From: Calothrix sp. 336/3
GTDB lineage: Bacteria > Cyanobacteriota > Cyanobacteriia > Cyanobacteriales > Nostocaceae
Assembly (NCBI RefSeq): GCF_000734895.2
Contig: NZ_CP011382.1
Location: 2,954,700 to 3,018,699 of the forward strand
Direction: 5' to 3'
DNA length: 64,000 bases
Shown here piece by piece: positions 28,553 through 37,450 of this stretch. The notes below the pieces were generated by a model, which had not been told where the DNA came from, did no database searches, and saw nothing but the letters and a program-made list of their open reading frames with translations. The position numbers were made by a program, and so were the translations under genes. Every line of letters begins with the position of its first letter. Within the stretch, counting starts at the first letter, position 1.

Positions 28553-28580
28553 ACCTATTACCTATTCCCCATTACCCAAT
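28553..28580. repeat. degenerate heptamer repeat
   Basis: ACCTATT, ACCTATT, CCCCATT and ACCCAAT stand in tandem between the topoisomerase and ferredoxin-MBL genes. Confidence 0.55.
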
Positions 28581-28587
28581 AAAACCT

Positions 28588-29457
28588 ATGGCTAATGTGA
28601 ATTTGCGTCGCTCACACAACATAGAAGGCGATTTCTATGTCGATTCTTCCTGTATTGATTGTGATACCTGTCGGTGGATGGCACCCCAAATCTTTACGCA
28701 AATTGACGAACAATCGGCAGTCTACCATCAACCAGATAATACCCAAGAAAGATTAGCTGCACTGCAAGCATTATTATCATGCCCCACAGCTTCTATTGGT
28801 ACCCTATCCAAACCCCAAGATATTAAAAATGCCCAGGAAACTTTCCCTATACCAATAGAAAATGATGTTTATCACTGTGGCTATCATTCAGAAAAATCCT
28901 ACGCCGCAGCGAGTTATTTTCTCCAAGAAGGTAATATTTTAGTTGATTCTCCCCGGTTTACACCTCCCTTGGTGCAGCGCTTAGAAAAACTAGGGGGAGT
29001 GAAATATATGTATCTTACCCATAGGGATGATATTGCCGATCATCAGAAATTTGCTGAACATTTCCATTGTCAGAGAATCTTACATCAAGATGATATATCC
29101 ACAAATACCCAAACTGTGGAAATTAAATTATCTGGCAAAGAGAATTTTTCCCTAACACCTGATAGTTTAATTATTCCTGTCCCTGGTCACAGTCGAGGAC
29201 ATAGTGTTTTACTATATAAAAATAAGTTTCTGTTTACTGGTGATCATCTTGCCTGGTCTAATAGTCAACAGCAATTAATAGCTTTTCGTGATTTTTGTTG
29301 GTATTCTTTCTCGGAACAAATTAAATCTATGAAAACCCTACTAAATTATAATTTTGAGTGGGTTTTACCTGGTCATGGTAGGCGATATCATGCCGATAGA
29401 GAAACAATGAAACAACAGCTAATAAAATGTATTCAGTGGATGGAATCATTGGAATAA
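28588..29457 (+). CDS. ferredoxin and metallo-beta-lactamase fusion protein
   Basis: 289 residues. Residues ~10-75 form a small one-cluster ferredoxin: CIDCDTC at C22/C25/C28 and a later Cys in SCPTASIG (C65). The rest is a metallo-beta-lactamase fold: THRDDIADH as the HxxDD-type zinc/iron motif, PVPGHSRGHSVLL, FTGDHLAW and PGHGRRY. Cyanobacteria have this fusion; the combination suggests a redox or hydrolase activity with an Fe-S input, but the substrate is not known. The methyltransferase 48 bases downstream in the same direction probably shares a transcript. Confidence 0.88.
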   Translation: MANVNLRRSHNIEGDFYVDSSCIDCDTCRWMAPQIFTQIDEQSAVYHQPDNTQERLAALQALLSCPTASIGTLSKPQDIKNAQETFPIPIENDVYHCGYHSEKSYAAASYFLQEGNILVDSPRFTPPLVQRLEKLGGVKYMYLTHRDDIADHQKFAEHFHCQRILHQDDISTNTQTVEIKLSGKENFSLTPDSLIIPVPGHSRGHSVLLYKNKFLFTGDHLAWSNSQQQLIAFRDFCWYSFSEQIKSMKTLLNYNFEWVLPGHGRRYHADRETMKQQLIKCIQWMESLE

Positions 29458-29505
29458 TTCATCACCCTAGTATCACAATATTGTTGTTAAAATTTTGTGA
29501 GAAAT

Positions 29506-30348
29506 ATGAGAGGTGAAAAATTGAATTTAAATCCCTATAAGCAACAAATTGCAGATATTTATAATCGCAGAAGTCACAACTACGACGATAGTCCATGGCA
29601 TACAACCATCACTCAGCGTCTGATTGTAGATGCACAAATAGAAGTGGGACAAACTGTTTTAGATATCGCTACAGGAACAGGTCAATTAGCAATTCAAGTG
29701 TCTGAGATTGTTGGTTCTACTGGCAAGGTTGTTGGGGTAGATATTTCCCCAGGAATGATGGAAAAAGCAAGTGCAAAAATCTCAGAGATGGGAGTCAAAA
29801 ATATAGAGTTAATCATAGCTGATGCGGAATTTCTCGATTTTCCTGATAACAGTTTTGACAGGATTTTATGCTCTAATGCTTTTCCTTGGATGGCAAATAA
29901 ACAAGGAACTCTTGCCCTCTGGTATAAATTGCTGAAACCCGGCGGTATTATCGGTATGAACACACCCACGGCAACAGCTTTTACTGCCGATGTAGTGTTT
30001 CAAGAAATTCTTGATAAGAATAATATTCAATTGAACCGGATTAATTCTATTAATACAAAGCCATTAATCCAAGACTTGCTGGCAGAAACTGGGTTGGAAT
30101 TATTGAAAATTGATACTGAACAATATGGTAAATATACAACTCTAGAACAGGCAAAGCAAGTATGGCAGCTTATTTATCCATCATCAGAAACATCATTTTA
30201 TCCGTTGTCACAAATTCCCAGCCAAAAATTAGCGCCAATGCAAGCTGAGTTTGATAAAAAGATAGAGAAATTAGTTACAGAACAGGGAATTTGGAATGAA
30301 GGAACTTACTTTTTTATCTATGGTCGTAAACCGATAAATACTCTATAA
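29506..30348 (+). CDS. SAM-dependent methyltransferase (UbiE-like)
   Basis: 280 residues from the ATG 29506; a GTG three codons upstream is possible. Class I methyltransferase: YNRRSHNYDDSPW at the start, motif I VLDIATGTGQLAI, VVGVDISPGMMEKA, and IELIIADAEFLDFPDNSFDR as motif II, then FPWMANKQGTL. It resembles UbiE/MenG-like or ArsM-like small-molecule methyltransferases, but no cysteines of the arsenic type are seen. Substrate unknown. It follows the ferredoxin-MBL gene closely, so a joint function is possible. Confidence 0.88.
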   Translation: MRGEKLNLNPYKQQIADIYNRRSHNYDDSPWHTTITQRLIVDAQIEVGQTVLDIATGTGQLAIQVSEIVGSTGKVVGVDISPGMMEKASAKISEMGVKNIELIIADAEFLDFPDNSFDRILCSNAFPWMANKQGTLALWYKLLKPGGIIGMNTPTATAFTADVVFQEILDKNNIQLNRINSINTKPLIQDLLAETGLELLKIDTEQYGKYTTLEQAKQVWQLIYPSSETSFYPLSQIPSQKLAPMQAEFDKKIEKLVTEQGIWNEGTYFFIYGRKPINTL

Positions 30349-30385
30349 TTTCTAAAATTCTTTAAAATTCTATTTTTATAGGTGA

Positions 30386-30404
30386 TTGGGAGTTCTGCTC
30401 CCAA
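30386..30404 (+). terminator. hairpin after the methyltransferase gene
   Basis: Arms TTGGGAG and CTCCCAA with a 5-base loop; the T run after it is short. Located 38 bases after the methyltransferase stop. Confidence 0.5.
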
Positions 30405-30533
30405 CCAATTTCAGCTATCATGACGGTAAAAGTCTGCCAGCTAACATTTGCAATGCTGTTCTAGTGTTTCCAGGTGTTGTTGTCAGCATATTCTTTTTAA
30501 CTGGCTATGAATAATTCAGACAATATTGACATC

Positions 30534-30722
30534 TCAAGAATCACTGTTTGATTGAGCCATTGCTGGGCGATAAATAGTTTCTACAGTGGCTAAACGAGTC
30601 GCAATTAGTGGCTGTACTTCTTGACGACAAGATTGGCATAACCAATAAATTTGACCGTGACGCACATGACGTAATAGGAGGGTACTACCGCAACAGGGAC
30701 AATTATTAACTCTCATACTCAT
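30534..30722 (-). CDS. small zinc-ribbon protein
   Basis: 62 residues with two cysteine knuckles, CPCCGS (C8/C10/C11) and CQSC (C29/C32), spaced as in zinc ribbons. An arginine/histidine-rich stretch (LLLRHVRHGQIYWL) lies between them. It would be cytosolic and could bind nucleic acid or protein. No partner known. The ATG 30722 is followed by a consistent codon pattern. The product is more likely real than noise because of the ordered CxxC pairs. Confidence 0.7.
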   Translation of the reverse strand: MSMRVNNCPCCGSTLLLRHVRHGQIYWLCQSCRQEVQPLIATRLATVETIYRPAMAQSNSDS

Positions 30723-30822
30723 CTTCCCGTCCTCCTGAAAAAAAGGTGATATTTATAGATATTGGACTGAAGCCAAAAATGATTTAGTTATGACTCAGCC
30801 CAATACCGCCTAAAGCAATCAA

Positions 30823-31890
30823 TTAAATTTGGATTTTGGCGGCATGAATTCGCCCATTGGCATTCATACGTTCTTGGATAATTTGTTCATAAACCCCAAC
30901 ATAGCCATTCACCATTTGGGTGACACTAAAGTTGTTTTCTACATGTTGGCGACAGTTTTGGCGATTTAACTTCAGTGCTGCGGATATCATTTCTGCCATT
31001 TGCGCGTAATCGTTGCAAATATAACCAGAAATTCCCTGGGCAACTACTTCGGGAACGGAACCCATCGCCGTGGCTAGTACGGGTGTACCTGTTGCCATGG
31101 ATTCAATCATGACTAAACCAAAGGGTTCTTCCCAGGTGATGGGGAAAAGGGTGACTGATGCATTCCCCAGAAGCTGAGCTTTTTCGCTGTGGTTCACTTC
31201 ACCGAGGTAGTGAATTTGCTTGCCATCAATGTGAGGAGCAATTTCTTGTTCAAAGAATTTAGCGTCTACAGTGTCAACCTTACCTGCCATTTTCAATTGC
31301 CAGCCAGTTTTTTTGGCTATAGCGATCGCGTGGTGAGGTCCTTTCTCTGGGGAAAAGCGTCCTAGAAATGCTAAGTAAGGGGGTTGCTGGGGATGACTCA
31401 CAAAAGGATAGTCTGCAACTTCGATACCGTTGTAAACTGTGTTCACATAGTTGAGATTTACGGTTCTTTGGGAGTCACTGATGCTGACGTAGGGTTGCTT
31501 ATGGTGGTGAAGAAAGGCATTTTTGTTATCTGCGGTAAACCGACCATGTAAAGTATGAACTGTCGGTACTGAAACTAAACTCGCTAGAGATAATGCCGAA
31601 ATTCCTACATGGGAATGGATGATATCGAATTCACTTGCTCGCTGATAGACTTGGCTGAGTTCTAGCATTTCATAAACGCTGTACTCTTTCACATCCGGGT
31701 CTAAGCGTAATGCGCGTGGGTATACTGCCTCTAATTTTGCCAAAGTTTGTGAATCACCAGAGGCAAACAAAGTGACATCATGACCTCGACGAACTAATTC
31801 ATCAGTCAAGTGACTTACCACCAGTTCAATTCCTCCGTATGTGGGAGGGGGAACTCGTTCCCATAAAGGGGCTACTTGAGCGATTTTCAT
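30823..31890 (-). CDS. glycosyltransferase family 4
   Basis: 355 residues, GT-B fold. N-terminal half: PPTYGGIELVVSHLTDELVRR, the acceptor side. C-terminal half: LAFLGRFSPEKGPHHAI, and the donor-binding EX7E stretch PFGLVMIESMATGTPVLA. It transfers a sugar from a nucleotide donor, presumably to a lipid or polysaccharide acceptor; donor and acceptor cannot be told. No TM span, so peripheral at the cytoplasmic membrane. Located by itself; not next to the polysaccharide region. Confidence 0.9.
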   Translation of the reverse strand: MKIAQVAPLWERVPPPTYGGIELVVSHLTDELVRRGHDVTLFASGDSQTLAKLEAVYPRALRLDPDVKEYSVYEMLELSQVYQRASEFDIIHSHVGISALSLASLVSVPTVHTLHGRFTADNKNAFLHHHKQPYVSISDSQRTVNLNYVNTVYNGIEVADYPFVSHPQQPPYLAFLGRFSPEKGPHHAIAIAKKTGWQLKMAGKVDTVDAKFFEQEIAPHIDGKQIHYLGEVNHSEKAQLLGNASVTLFPITWEEPFGLVMIESMATGTPVLATAMGSVPEVVAQGISGYICNDYAQMAEMISAALKLNRQNCRQHVENNFSVTQMVNGYVGVYEQIIQERMNANGRIHAAKIQI

Positions 31891-32565
31891 AAATTGTTTT
31901 GGTTCAGCAGATAGAACAGTCCAGAATTGGATGGACTTGATTTGGGTTTAGAGAATTTCTATTTACCCTCGTCAGAATTAAATTAACCTGACTAATTACC
32001 TAGATGGCAATTTCGGTTAACCGTACTTACAAATCTTCACCAAGCTATTTTTAATGTCAGCGATCGCGCTAATGCCCAAAGTACATAAGATAAGACCGAT
32101 GCTAACAGGTTGTTCGGTTATCTGGAATTAAAGCTAATTCAATTTTCTCGAAATTTAGTAACTCTTTGGATGGCGATCGCCTGTTAATTAAGTCTCTCAA
32201 AACACTTATGGATAATGCTTTGGAAGAATGCACCATCATTTTTTCGAGTCTTTACTTCCCAGATATTTAATTAAATTAACTTTCAAAGCACATTATTTTG
32301 TCGTTTATTATTTTTTTAACATTTTCTTTATAAACTTCGGTTATCTAGACTATATTTCTAATATATAGACAATATAAAAAAATGACCATCTATCTGGGGG
32401 ATCATAGAAAAGTAATATTTTAGTCATGAAAAAGACTAAAGCTTGGATTTTATGGAAAGACTGGTTTCTGTGACCAAGCATAGTCGGTGGAAAATAATGC
32501 CTTTTATGTGCATACAATACAATTCAGGGCAAATAGCCATTTAAACCGACCATTGACCTCTAGAA
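31891..32565. other. 675-base intergenic region, no gene seen
   Basis: AT-rich, with HIP1 sites at about 32060 and 32174 and a run of A/T near 32290-32390. It separates divergent glycosyltransferase and xth genes. I see no ORF with coding character, hairpin-plus-T run or known RNA. Confidence 0.5.
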
Positions 32566-33348
32566 ATGAAAATTGCTACTTGGAACGTCAACTCCATTCG
32601 TTCTCGCTTAGAACACGTTACAGATTGGTTGCAGCAAAATCCAGTTGATGTTTTGTGTTTGCAAGAAACTAAAGTCGTGGATGGAGATTTTCCGCGATCG
32701 CCCCTAGAAGAACTCGGCTACCATCTTTATATATCCGGTCAAAAATCCTACAATGGAGTTGCCCTAATTAGTCGCAAGCCCTTAGATAATGTTTCTGTTG
32801 GCTTCAGTAGTTTTTTAACAGATTTACCCCCAGAGTGGGATGAGCAAAAACGTGTAATTACAGGTGTGATAGATGGTACTCGCATTCTGAATCTGTATGT
32901 ACCCAATGGCTCATCAGTCGATAGTGACAAATACGCATTTAAATTACAGTGGCTGAAAATCCTACGCCAATATCTAGAAACTTTACTGGTTTCTACTCCT
33001 CACATTTGTATGTGCGGTGACTTTAATATTGCCCTAGAAGATATTGATATTCACGAAAATGTCAAAATTGAAAACCACATCATGGCATCCCCACTGGAAC
33101 GTCAAGCACTTCAATATATCCTCACCCTAGGTTTTGCTGATGCTTTCCGTAAATTCAACAGTGAAGGTGGCAATTTTAGCTGGTGGGATTATCGTACGGG
33201 TGGATTTCGTCGTAATCGAGGTTGGCGAATCGACCATCATTACCTGACACCAGACCTATACAATCAGGCAAGTAGCTGTGTAATTGATGTCGCACCCAGG
33301 AAATTAGAAAAACCCAGTGATCACACACCAGTGATTGTGGAGTTTTAG
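32566..33348 (+). CDS. xth: exodeoxyribonuclease III (AP endonuclease)
   Basis: 260 residues. Class II AP endonuclease/3'-exonuclease of base-excision repair. Motifs: ATWNVNSIRSR at the N-terminus, LQETKV (metal-binding Glu), GDFNIALEDIDI (Asn/Asp of the active site), WWDYR and IDHHYLTPDL, and the final SDHTPVIVEF with the catalytic His. The protein is cytosolic and Mg-dependent. The gene is monocistronic by appearance; the following gene is convergent at 31 bases. Confidence 0.96.
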   Translation: MKIATWNVNSIRSRLEHVTDWLQQNPVDVLCLQETKVVDGDFPRSPLEELGYHLYISGQKSYNGVALISRKPLDNVSVGFSSFLTDLPPEWDEQKRVITGVIDGTRILNLYVPNGSSVDSDKYAFKLQWLKILRQYLETLLVSTPHICMCGDFNIALEDIDIHENVKIENHIMASPLERQALQYILTLGFADAFRKFNSEGGNFSWWDYRTGGFRRNRGWRIDHHYLTPDLYNQASSCVIDVAPRKLEKPSDHTPVIVEF

Positions 33349-33378
33349 GAAAGATAAAAATTGCCTTGTGGAATTTTC

Positions 33379-34428
33379 CTAAGGATTAATCGGTGTGGAT
33401 GTTGCAGGATAGGTGCTAGGAATTGTTGATTGGGTATTGGGGGGTGTTGTCTGTGGGGTTGTATTCAGGTTAGTTGGTTGGGGTAAATAGGGGTTATTTG
33501 GGGAAGTGGAAGTGTAGTTAGGATTATTAACGGGTTGATTATAGTTATTCGTACTAGTTGGAGAATTGTAAGTTGAGTTTGCACTATTACTCACCTGGGG
33601 ATTATTGCTAGTATTGAAGTTAGATTGTTGAGTTTGATTGATGATACTGGAGTTACGAGAAGTTGTTTGGTTATTAAAGTTTGTGGAATATGGATTATTC
33701 AGATTATTAAAATTGCTGGAGTAGGGGTTAGTCGAATTACTAAAATTTGTCGAATATGAGTTGTTAGGTGAAAGATTGGGGATGGATGAACGAGATTCTG
33801 TAGAATTAGTTCTACCAAGAAAATCAAAATTAGAATTGTCTGACTTTGCCGACGTTGTTGTAGATGAGCTAGAGTTAGGATTAAAAGCATTAAAACCGGA
33901 AAATTTATTACTTCCAGAATAGCTATTCATTTTCAACAAATTTTCAGCTTCAGAAACAAAGGGATTATTGCTTTTTAAACTAGAATTATCTGTAATTGTC
34001 GGTGCTTCTGTAGTACTTTTTGCCTGTTGTTTTTTCGCTTCGTCTAGTAGGGTTTGACTGTCATCCTGCTTTTTTGCTTTCTCTGAAGGTTTATTTGTAG
34101 TATTTTCCAACTCTGCTTGCTCAGAGTCGAACTTCAGGATAGATAAATTATCAATATCTGCGGCGATCGCCTTCTCTTCTTCCGATAAATTCTTATCTGT
34201 TGCGTTTGTCTTATCTGTTGCTTGAGTTTTCTTTTCGGTAGTTTCTGGTTGACTGAATAAAAAACCAGGATTTTGCCAATATTCTCGAATTATCAATCCC
34301 AAGACAAGGAGGAAAATTGCTGTTCCCCACACACTAGGTTGTGCTAAAATCCATAACTTAGCTTGCAAAGAACGCCAAAAATTAGCAGGTTGATGCTGTG
34401 ACATAGATATAGGTAAGAATAACAACAT
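33379..34428 (-). CDS. membrane-anchored Asn/Ser/Thr/Pro-rich protein, unknown
   Basis: 349 residues. One hydrophobic segment near 33-50 (VWGTAIFLLVLGLIIREYW) follows a short cytosolic N-terminus. Then a Lys/Glu-rich helical part (EEEKAIAADIDNLSILKFDS) and from ~150 on a low-complexity region rich in Asn, Ser, Thr and Pro with a loose repeat of YSTNFNN/NPYSSNF type. The C-terminal half is likely disordered and outside the cytoplasm. It lies 138 bases downstream of lptF on the same strand and might be co-transcribed. No domain recognised; roles as envelope-spanning linker or cargo are guesses. Confidence 0.7.
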   Translation of the reverse strand: MLLFLPISMSQHQPANFWRSLQAKLWILAQPSVWGTAIFLLVLGLIIREYWQNPGFLFSQPETTEKKTQATDKTNATDKNLSEEEKAIAADIDNLSILKFDSEQAELENTTNKPSEKAKKQDDSQTLLDEAKKQQAKSTTEAPTITDNSSLKSNNPFVSEAENLLKMNSYSGSNKFSGFNAFNPNSSSSTTTSAKSDNSNFDFLGRTNSTESRSSIPNLSPNNSYSTNFSNSTNPYSSNFNNLNNPYSTNFNNQTTSRNSSIINQTQQSNFNTSNNPQVSNSANSTYNSPTSTNNYNQPVNNPNYTSTSPNNPYLPQPTNLNTTPQTTPPNTQSTIPSTYPATSTPINP

Positions 34429-34566
34429 AAGCAGGAAAAGCTTGTTCTTATCCTAACCATTAACCAGATACAAGTCATTAGCTATCAGATAAAGATTGAT
34501 AAAAAATTTACAGGTTAAATTAAGTATATAAATTATGTATACGGAATTACCCTGAGACAAAATTTT

Positions 34567-35736
34567 CTATCTTCTCGCTACTCTTACTAGCAAAAATAAG
34601 CCAATTGTTAAACCAATAATATTCGGCAACCATGCTGCTAGGTAAGAAGGAAGCATCCCCGCATCTCCTAGCTCTCGTGTAACACGTAGCAAGACATAGT
34701 AAGTGAAAATAACTAGGAGGCTAATCCCGAAACTTGCACCTCTCCCTGTACGTTGGGGTACCGTTCCTACGGTTGCTCCCACCAAACCACAAACAACGCA
34801 AGCAAAGGGTAAGGCAATCTTTTGTTGAATACGGACTTTCAGCTTACGGATTTTTTGTGCATTACCGCTCAAACGTTCTAATTCTAACTGTTCCATCGCT
34901 TGAGCAATATTCATTTCCTCATAGTCACGACTATTTTGGGCAACATTTAAAGGTGTACGGGGGAGACGTAATTGTTGATGTTGAAAACGGAGAATATTGC
35001 GATAGGAACGGTCAGGAGCGACTAAATAAATAGTACCGTTATAAAAATCCCAAACGTTTTGACTAGCATTCCATTCTCCAGATTCCGAGACGACAATTTG
35101 ACTTAATCCTGATTGGGAACGGTCAATAATTGTCAATCCTGTCATCTGTTTCCCATTAAATTTATCTGCATAAAATAAACGGGTGAGAATCTTTTCTTTC
35201 GTTCCATCTGGTTGCTGAATATCACGATATTCCGGATAAACAATATTCTCCCTTTTAAATGTAGGTTTATCCGATTTTAAGGCACGTTCTAGGGTTGCAG
35301 TTGCTTCATAATTAGCCGCAGGAACAATTTGCTCATTAAAAATAAAAGTTATACCAGTAATCAGAAAACTCAGCATCACCGCTGTCATTACCATGCGGTA
35401 GACACTCACACCACAACCTCGCAGAGCAATCAGTTCGCTTTCACTAGACAAACGACTGTAAGTCATCAAGGTTGCCAGGAGGGTTGACATGGGAAAAGAA
35501 AGCACGACAAAATTAGGTAATTTCAGGGCAATTACCTTAAATGCAATAGTAATTGGTAGTCCTGTCTCTACCAGTTTTCGCATTAATTCAAAGAGACTAT
35601 CAATCGCTAGTACCAGAGAAGCGAAAGCACCAACACCAAATAAAAATGGTGGCAGTAATTCGCTAATTAAATAGCGATCCATAATGGAAAAAGGCAAGAG
35701 CGATCGCAGTGTGTAAAAAGACTTGACTTTGGTCAT
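34567..35736 (-). CDS. lptF: LptF/LptG-family lipopolysaccharide export permease
   Basis: 389 residues of the YjgP/YjgQ family. Six spans in two blocks: residues ~20-135 (LISELLPPFLFGVGAFASLV, MTAVMLSFLITGITFIFNEQ) and 300-385 (CVVCGLVGATVGTVP, SFGISLLVIFTYYVLLRV). The periplasmic jellyroll lies between. It extracts lipopolysaccharide from the inner membrane with LptB. Start ATG adjoins the lptB stop without a spacer, evidence for coupled translation. Only one such permease is present in this cluster; LptF/LptG might form a homodimer in cyanobacteria or a second gene lies elsewhere. The symbol lptF is used for the family. Confidence 0.88.
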   Translation of the reverse strand: MTKVKSFYTLRSLLPFSIMDRYLISELLPPFLFGVGAFASLVLAIDSLFELMRKLVETGLPITIAFKVIALKLPNFVVLSFPMSTLLATLMTYSRLSSESELIALRGCGVSVYRMVMTAVMLSFLITGITFIFNEQIVPAANYEATATLERALKSDKPTFKRENIVYPEYRDIQQPDGTKEKILTRLFYADKFNGKQMTGLTIIDRSQSGLSQIVVSESGEWNASQNVWDFYNGTIYLVAPDRSYRNILRFQHQQLRLPRTPLNVAQNSRDYEEMNIAQAMEQLELERLSGNAQKIRKLKVRIQQKIALPFACVVCGLVGATVGTVPQRTGRGASFGISLLVIFTYYVLLRVTRELGDAGMLPSYLAAWLPNIIGLTIGLFLLVRVARR

Positions 35737-36468
35737 TTAAACCTGAAAATTGTCTCCTAGATAGTATTGTCGTACTAAAGGGTTATTGTACAGTTGTTCG
35801 GCTGTACCGGAGGCAAGGATTTGACCCTCACGCATAATATAAGCACGGTCAGTAATCGCTAAGGTTTCGCGGACATTGTGATCAGTGATTAAAATTCCCA
35901 TGTGGCGATCGCGCAATTGAGCAACAATATGCTGAATTTCTGCAACCGCGATCGGGTCAACCCCTGCAAAGGGTTCATCTAACAATAAAAATTTTGGTCC
36001 TTCCTTTCCTGCTGCTAATGCTCTAGCTAACTCAGTCCGACGACGTTCTCCCCCAGAAAGCTGAATCCCTTTACTATTGGCAACGGATTCTAGGCGAAAT
36101 TCCCGTAATAACGTATCTAATCTGACTGACCATTCCCATCGCGGCACACTAGTTTGTTCAAATACCAGTAAGATATTATCCCTAACTGTCAACTGCCTAA
36201 AAACACTTGCTTCCTGAGCTAAATATCCAATACCCAAACGTGCCCGTTTATGCATCGCGAGCCCTGTGATATCCTGACTATCTAGCCAAACTTTCCCCTT
36301 GTCTGGTTTTTCTAAACCTGTAGCAATATAAAAAGTAGTTGTCTTTCCTGCACCATTAGGTCCCAACAAACCGACAATTTCACCTTGAGCAACAGAAAGT
36401 TGTACGCGATTGACAATTACGCGCTTACCGTAGGATTTGTGGATATTGTCCAGGAAGATTTTTTTCAT
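35737..36468 (-). CDS. lptB: LptB-type ATPase of lipopolysaccharide export
   Basis: 243 residues. Walker A GPNGAGKTT, Q-loop YLAQEASVF, signature LSGGERRRTELARAL, Walker B FLLLDEPFAGVDP and the switch His in LITDHNVRE. The DEPFAGVDP form and the C-terminal YLGDNFQV are LptB-typical. It energises the transfer of lipopolysaccharide through LptF and the LptA bridge. lptA lies upstream, lptF downstream with zero-base gap. The lptA-lptB interval (150 bases) contains a heptamer repeat. Confidence 0.93.
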   Translation of the reverse strand: MKKIFLDNIHKSYGKRVIVNRVQLSVAQGEIVGLLGPNGAGKTTTFYIATGLEKPDKGKVWLDSQDITGLAMHKRARLGIGYLAQEASVFRQLTVRDNILLVFEQTSVPRWEWSVRLDTLLREFRLESVANSKGIQLSGGERRRTELARALAAGKEGPKFLLLDEPFAGVDPIAVAEIQHIVAQLRDRHMGILITDHNVRETLAITDRAYIMREGQILASGTAEQLYNNPLVRQYYLGDNFQV

Positions 36469-36586
36469 TGCAACAAGGATTGTGGGAGAGGGAGAAAGGG
36501 AGAAGGGTTAAGGAGGAAGCAGGAGAAGCAACACAGCAAATTGCCAGTATCTGAGTACCTGATATCAAAAATATGCTGGAGGTTTT

Positions 36587-36621
36587 CCCATCACCCATTA
36601 CCCATCACCCATCACCCATTA
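36587..36621. repeat. heptamer tandem repeat (STRR), five copies
   Basis: CCCATCA, CCCATTA, CCCATCA, CCCATCA and CCCATTA in a row. It lies at the 3' end of lptA and in the gap before lptB. Confidence 0.8.
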
Positions 36622-37119
36622 TCTATTTTTCAAATTTGGTGTTTTTGGTGCAGGGGATGTAATTGAGGTATTTGTACTACTATCGTTAACGATATAAATA
36701 GACTCAACTTGACGATTAGAGCGAGGTAAGGCAACAAAACGTCCTTCATCAATTAAGTATGTTACCCTTTCACCGCGAATGCTGTTACCACCCTGTTGGA
36801 GGATATAAACATCACCACTGAGAATTATCCGCCGTTCTTTGCTAAAGTATTGAGCTTGAGCAGCTGTGGCTTGGATTTGTCGAGAGGGGTAAGATAACTG
36901 GACATTTCCCCTAGCTGTGACTACCTGGGTTTTAGCATCATATTCTTGGACATCAGAGCGGATAGTCAGGGGACGATTAGGTGCGGCATTTTGGGCTGTA
37001 GCGGGTTGTAATTGGGTGGGAGTGGCGATCGCGGCAAAAATTGCCATCGGTAACATCCAACCCATACCCCAGGGCAATTTCTGTAAGGATTTTAAGTGAT
37101 AAAAGGATTTCATAGTCAT
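36619..37119 (-). CDS. lptA: LptA/OstA-type periplasmic bridge protein
   Basis: 166 residues. Signal peptide at the start (MGWMLPMAIFAAIATPTQLQ, cleavage likely after ATA or TAQ). The OstA-type repeat strands follow: PLTIRSDVQEYDAKTQVVTA, GNVQLSYPSRQIQATAAQAQ, IILSGDVYILQQGGNSI and RGERVTYLIDEGRFVA. LptA subunits carry lipopolysaccharide across the periplasm. A short C-terminal extension (TSITSPAPKTPNLKNR) follows. Start could be ATG 37119 or the ATG two codons later. It is first in an operon with lptB and lptF. Confidence 0.85.
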   Translation of the reverse strand: MTMKSFYHLKSLQKLPWGMGWMLPMAIFAAIATPTQLQPATAQNAAPNRPLTIRSDVQEYDAKTQVVTARGNVQLSYPSRQIQATAAQAQYFSKERRIILSGDVYILQQGGNSIRGERVTYLIDEGRFVALPRSNRQVESIYIVNDSSTNTSITSPAPKTPNLKNR

Positions 37120-37450
37120 TTTGCCTGCGAGTTTCCCTTCGTATTTTAATTATCTATACAAGTTAGTCCAGATCAGCCATAAAACAATCTGGAATCTTCA
37201 GCTCAAGCTGCAACCAGCAAGGTAAAAAAATACAGCAGGTAGATTTTCCTGAATTCACTGCTGGTCAATGGTCACTGCTATCCCAGACGCAGTTTACATC
37301 ATAATGGTTTCGCATAGTGAGACGGGCTGCTGCCATGGGATTTTGCCATTATTGCTTCCCATTAGTATGACTCTCTGCTCCCGGAAAAATGTACTCGACG
37401 GACGTAAAGGTGGATAATTCACTACAATTACGTATTTGCTGTTAGGTCAG
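37120..37450. other. intergenic between divergent lptA and uppP
   Basis: About 330 bases, likely with promoters for both directions. A small inverted repeat CAGCAG/CTGCTG is seen at about 37233-37263. No gene supported. Confidence 0.4.
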
